Shown piece by piece: positions 5,964-6,559 of a stretch of 6,559 nt of DNA (position 1 is the first letter of the stretch; every line of letters begins with the position of its first letter). The position numbers and the translations under genes were made by a program. The DNA comes from Clostridia bacterium (lineage in GTDB: Bacteria > Bacillota > Clostridia > Oscillospirales > CAG-272): assembly GCA_017461825.1 (NCBI GenBank), contig JAFTXB010000030.1:1-6559 (forward strand). The letters run 5' to 3'. Under the pieces are notes generated by a model. It was given only the letters and a program-made list of their open reading frames with translations. It was not told where the DNA came from and searched no databases.

Positions 5964-5979
5964 TACCGCAATTGCGGTA
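5964..5979. other. Perfect 16-bp palindrome
   Basis: TACCGCAATTGCGGTA is its own reverse complement and lies 91 bp before the start of protein A. GTAGCTAC (5977-5984) overlaps one edge. It could be an operator for a dimeric regulator of protein A, but nothing in the window encodes one. Confidence 0.5.
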
Positions 5980-5998
5980 GCTACAAAGGGCTTGCCTG

Positions 5999-6025
5999 AC
6001 GGTTGGAATTTTCAATTCCAACCGT
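5999..6025. repeat. Inverted repeat, 12-bp perfect arms, 3-nt loop, spanning the EEP stop codon
   Basis: Arms ACGGTTGGAATT and AATTCCAACCGT flank TTC on the plus strand. In the minus-strand transcript this folds into a 12-bp stem with the UGA stop at the apex. No U tract follows, so it is not a standard intrinsic terminator. It could protect the 3' end, slow transcription, or bind a protein as DNA. Confidence 0.7.
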
Positions 6026-6559
6026 GGTCAAGCTCCCCTTCTTTGGGAAGTGTTACGGAAAATTCCGCATAGTAGGGATAGTGATCGGACGGAAGGCTAC
6101 CGTTGTATAAAGAATAGTCAACCGTGTGATACGTCATGTTTACGCTATCGGGAGTTAAAAAGATCCAGTCGATCGCGTCTGCATTCGGTTTCACGCCTGT
6201 CAAATTGTCGTAGTCAAAAACGTTTGCCAGACCAAAGCTCTTGATCAAATTCAATTCGTTTGTGTTGATCTTGGCGTTCATGTCACCCGTCAGCACAACG
6301 GGAACGTTGTTGTAGTCTTTCAGGAAATCCAGCAAAATTTCAACCTCGGCAGTTCGGATCGCGCTGCCCGCCGTGTCAAGATGCGTGTTGACGTGCAAAT
6401 ACCGAACGCCGGTTGCCTTGTCCTCTAAAAGAGCCCAAGTAAAGTTGCGCAGATATTGCGCGCCCTCCAGTTTGGAAGCCACATCGGGTGTGTCGGACAG
6501 CCATTTGGTACCGTACTCGATCAGGTTATACTTCTCTTTGGCATAGAGGATCGGAACAG
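6012..6559 (-). CDS. Endonuclease/exonuclease/phosphatase (EEP) family protein, C-terminal part (cut by window edge)
   Basis: The last 181 residues are visible; the gene is open to the window edge, so the start is outside. The GTG at 6482 is an internal valine codon, because the upstream sequence continues in frame with family-like residues (VPILYAKEKYNLIEYGTKWL). Core motifs of the Mg-dependent EEP (DNase I-like) fold are present, numbered from the first visible residue: HVNTHLD at 55-61, TGDMN at 90-94 with the catalytic Asp/Asn pair, IDWIF at 129-133, and SDHYPYYAEF at 157-166 with the catalytic Asp-His. The family cleaves phosphodiesters in DNA, RNA, sphingomyelin or inositol phosphates; the motifs do not tell which. 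Whether it is secreted is unknown because the N-terminus is missing. It ends LPKEGELDHGWN, slightly past the usual end of the domain. A 138-bp spacer with inverted repeats separates it from protein A. Confidence 0.88.
   Translation of the reverse strand, partial: VPILYAKEKYNLIEYGTKWLSDTPDVASKLEGAQYLRNFTWALLEDKATGVRYLHVNTHLDTAGSAIRTAEVEILLDFLKDYNNVPVVLTGDMNAKINTNELNLIKSFGLANVFDYDNLTGVKPNADAIDWIFLTPDSVNMTYHTVDYSLYNGSLPSDHYPYYAEFSVTLPKEGELDHGWN

Noticed and set aside
6480..6482. GTG as the start of the EEP gene
   Set aside because: The frame stays open to the window edge with family-like sequence, and no ribosome site precedes the GTG.

Overview
The window looks like chromosomal DNA from an anaerobic clostridial bacterium, probably a gut Oscillospiraceae/Ruminococcaceae relative. 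This is inferred from four things: corrinoid methyltransferase genes, GLUG-type surface proteins with Thr/Glu-rich stalks, strong GGAGG-type ribosome sites, and a short 'PELxVIxLxxED' protein of a kind I recall from clostridia. All recognisable genes lie on the minus strand, so transcription runs from high to low coordinates. I find no tRNA, rRNA, CRISPR, insertion sequence or integrase.

In transcription order: (1) 6559-6012, the C-terminal part of an endonuclease/exonuclease/phosphatase (EEP) family enzyme, cut by the window edge. (2) 6011-5874, a 138-bp spacer with a cluster of inverted repeats. (3) 5873-4335, surface protein A: signal peptide, GLUG-like beta-helix repeats, Thr/Glu-rich stalk and a C-terminal hydrophobic anchor preceded by Gly-Cys. 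(4) 4172-2487, paralogue B: same signal peptide and repeat body, but with a beta-rich domain instead of stalk and anchor. (5) 2463-2332, a 43-residue protein gene 23 nt behind B with a consensus Shine-Dalgarno. (6) 2314-2276, an intrinsic terminator. (7) 2138-1065, 1037-399 and 380-1, a tight operon of a UroD-superfamily methyltransferase-like protein, a B12-binding corrinoid protein and a second UroD-family protein (N-terminal part only).

The A/B region is a tandem duplication. Each unit consists of a leader, a gene and a roughly 124-bp 3' repeat carrying a hairpin, and the second unit begins where the first repeat ends. Homology breaks only inside the 3' third of each unit: A carries a stalk-anchor module there, while B carries a different domain plus the small gene. 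Related surface proteins with different fates (anchored versus released) therefore sit between shared flanks. The hairpin behind B has a U tract; the copy between A and B does not, so A to B read-through is plausible.

The downstream operon has the layout of a corrinoid-dependent methyl-transfer system: a candidate substrate-side methyltransferase, a corrinoid carrier, and a candidate carrier:acceptor methyltransferase. Its methyl donor cannot be named from this sequence. The operon has its own likely promoter and no visible functional link to the surface proteins.
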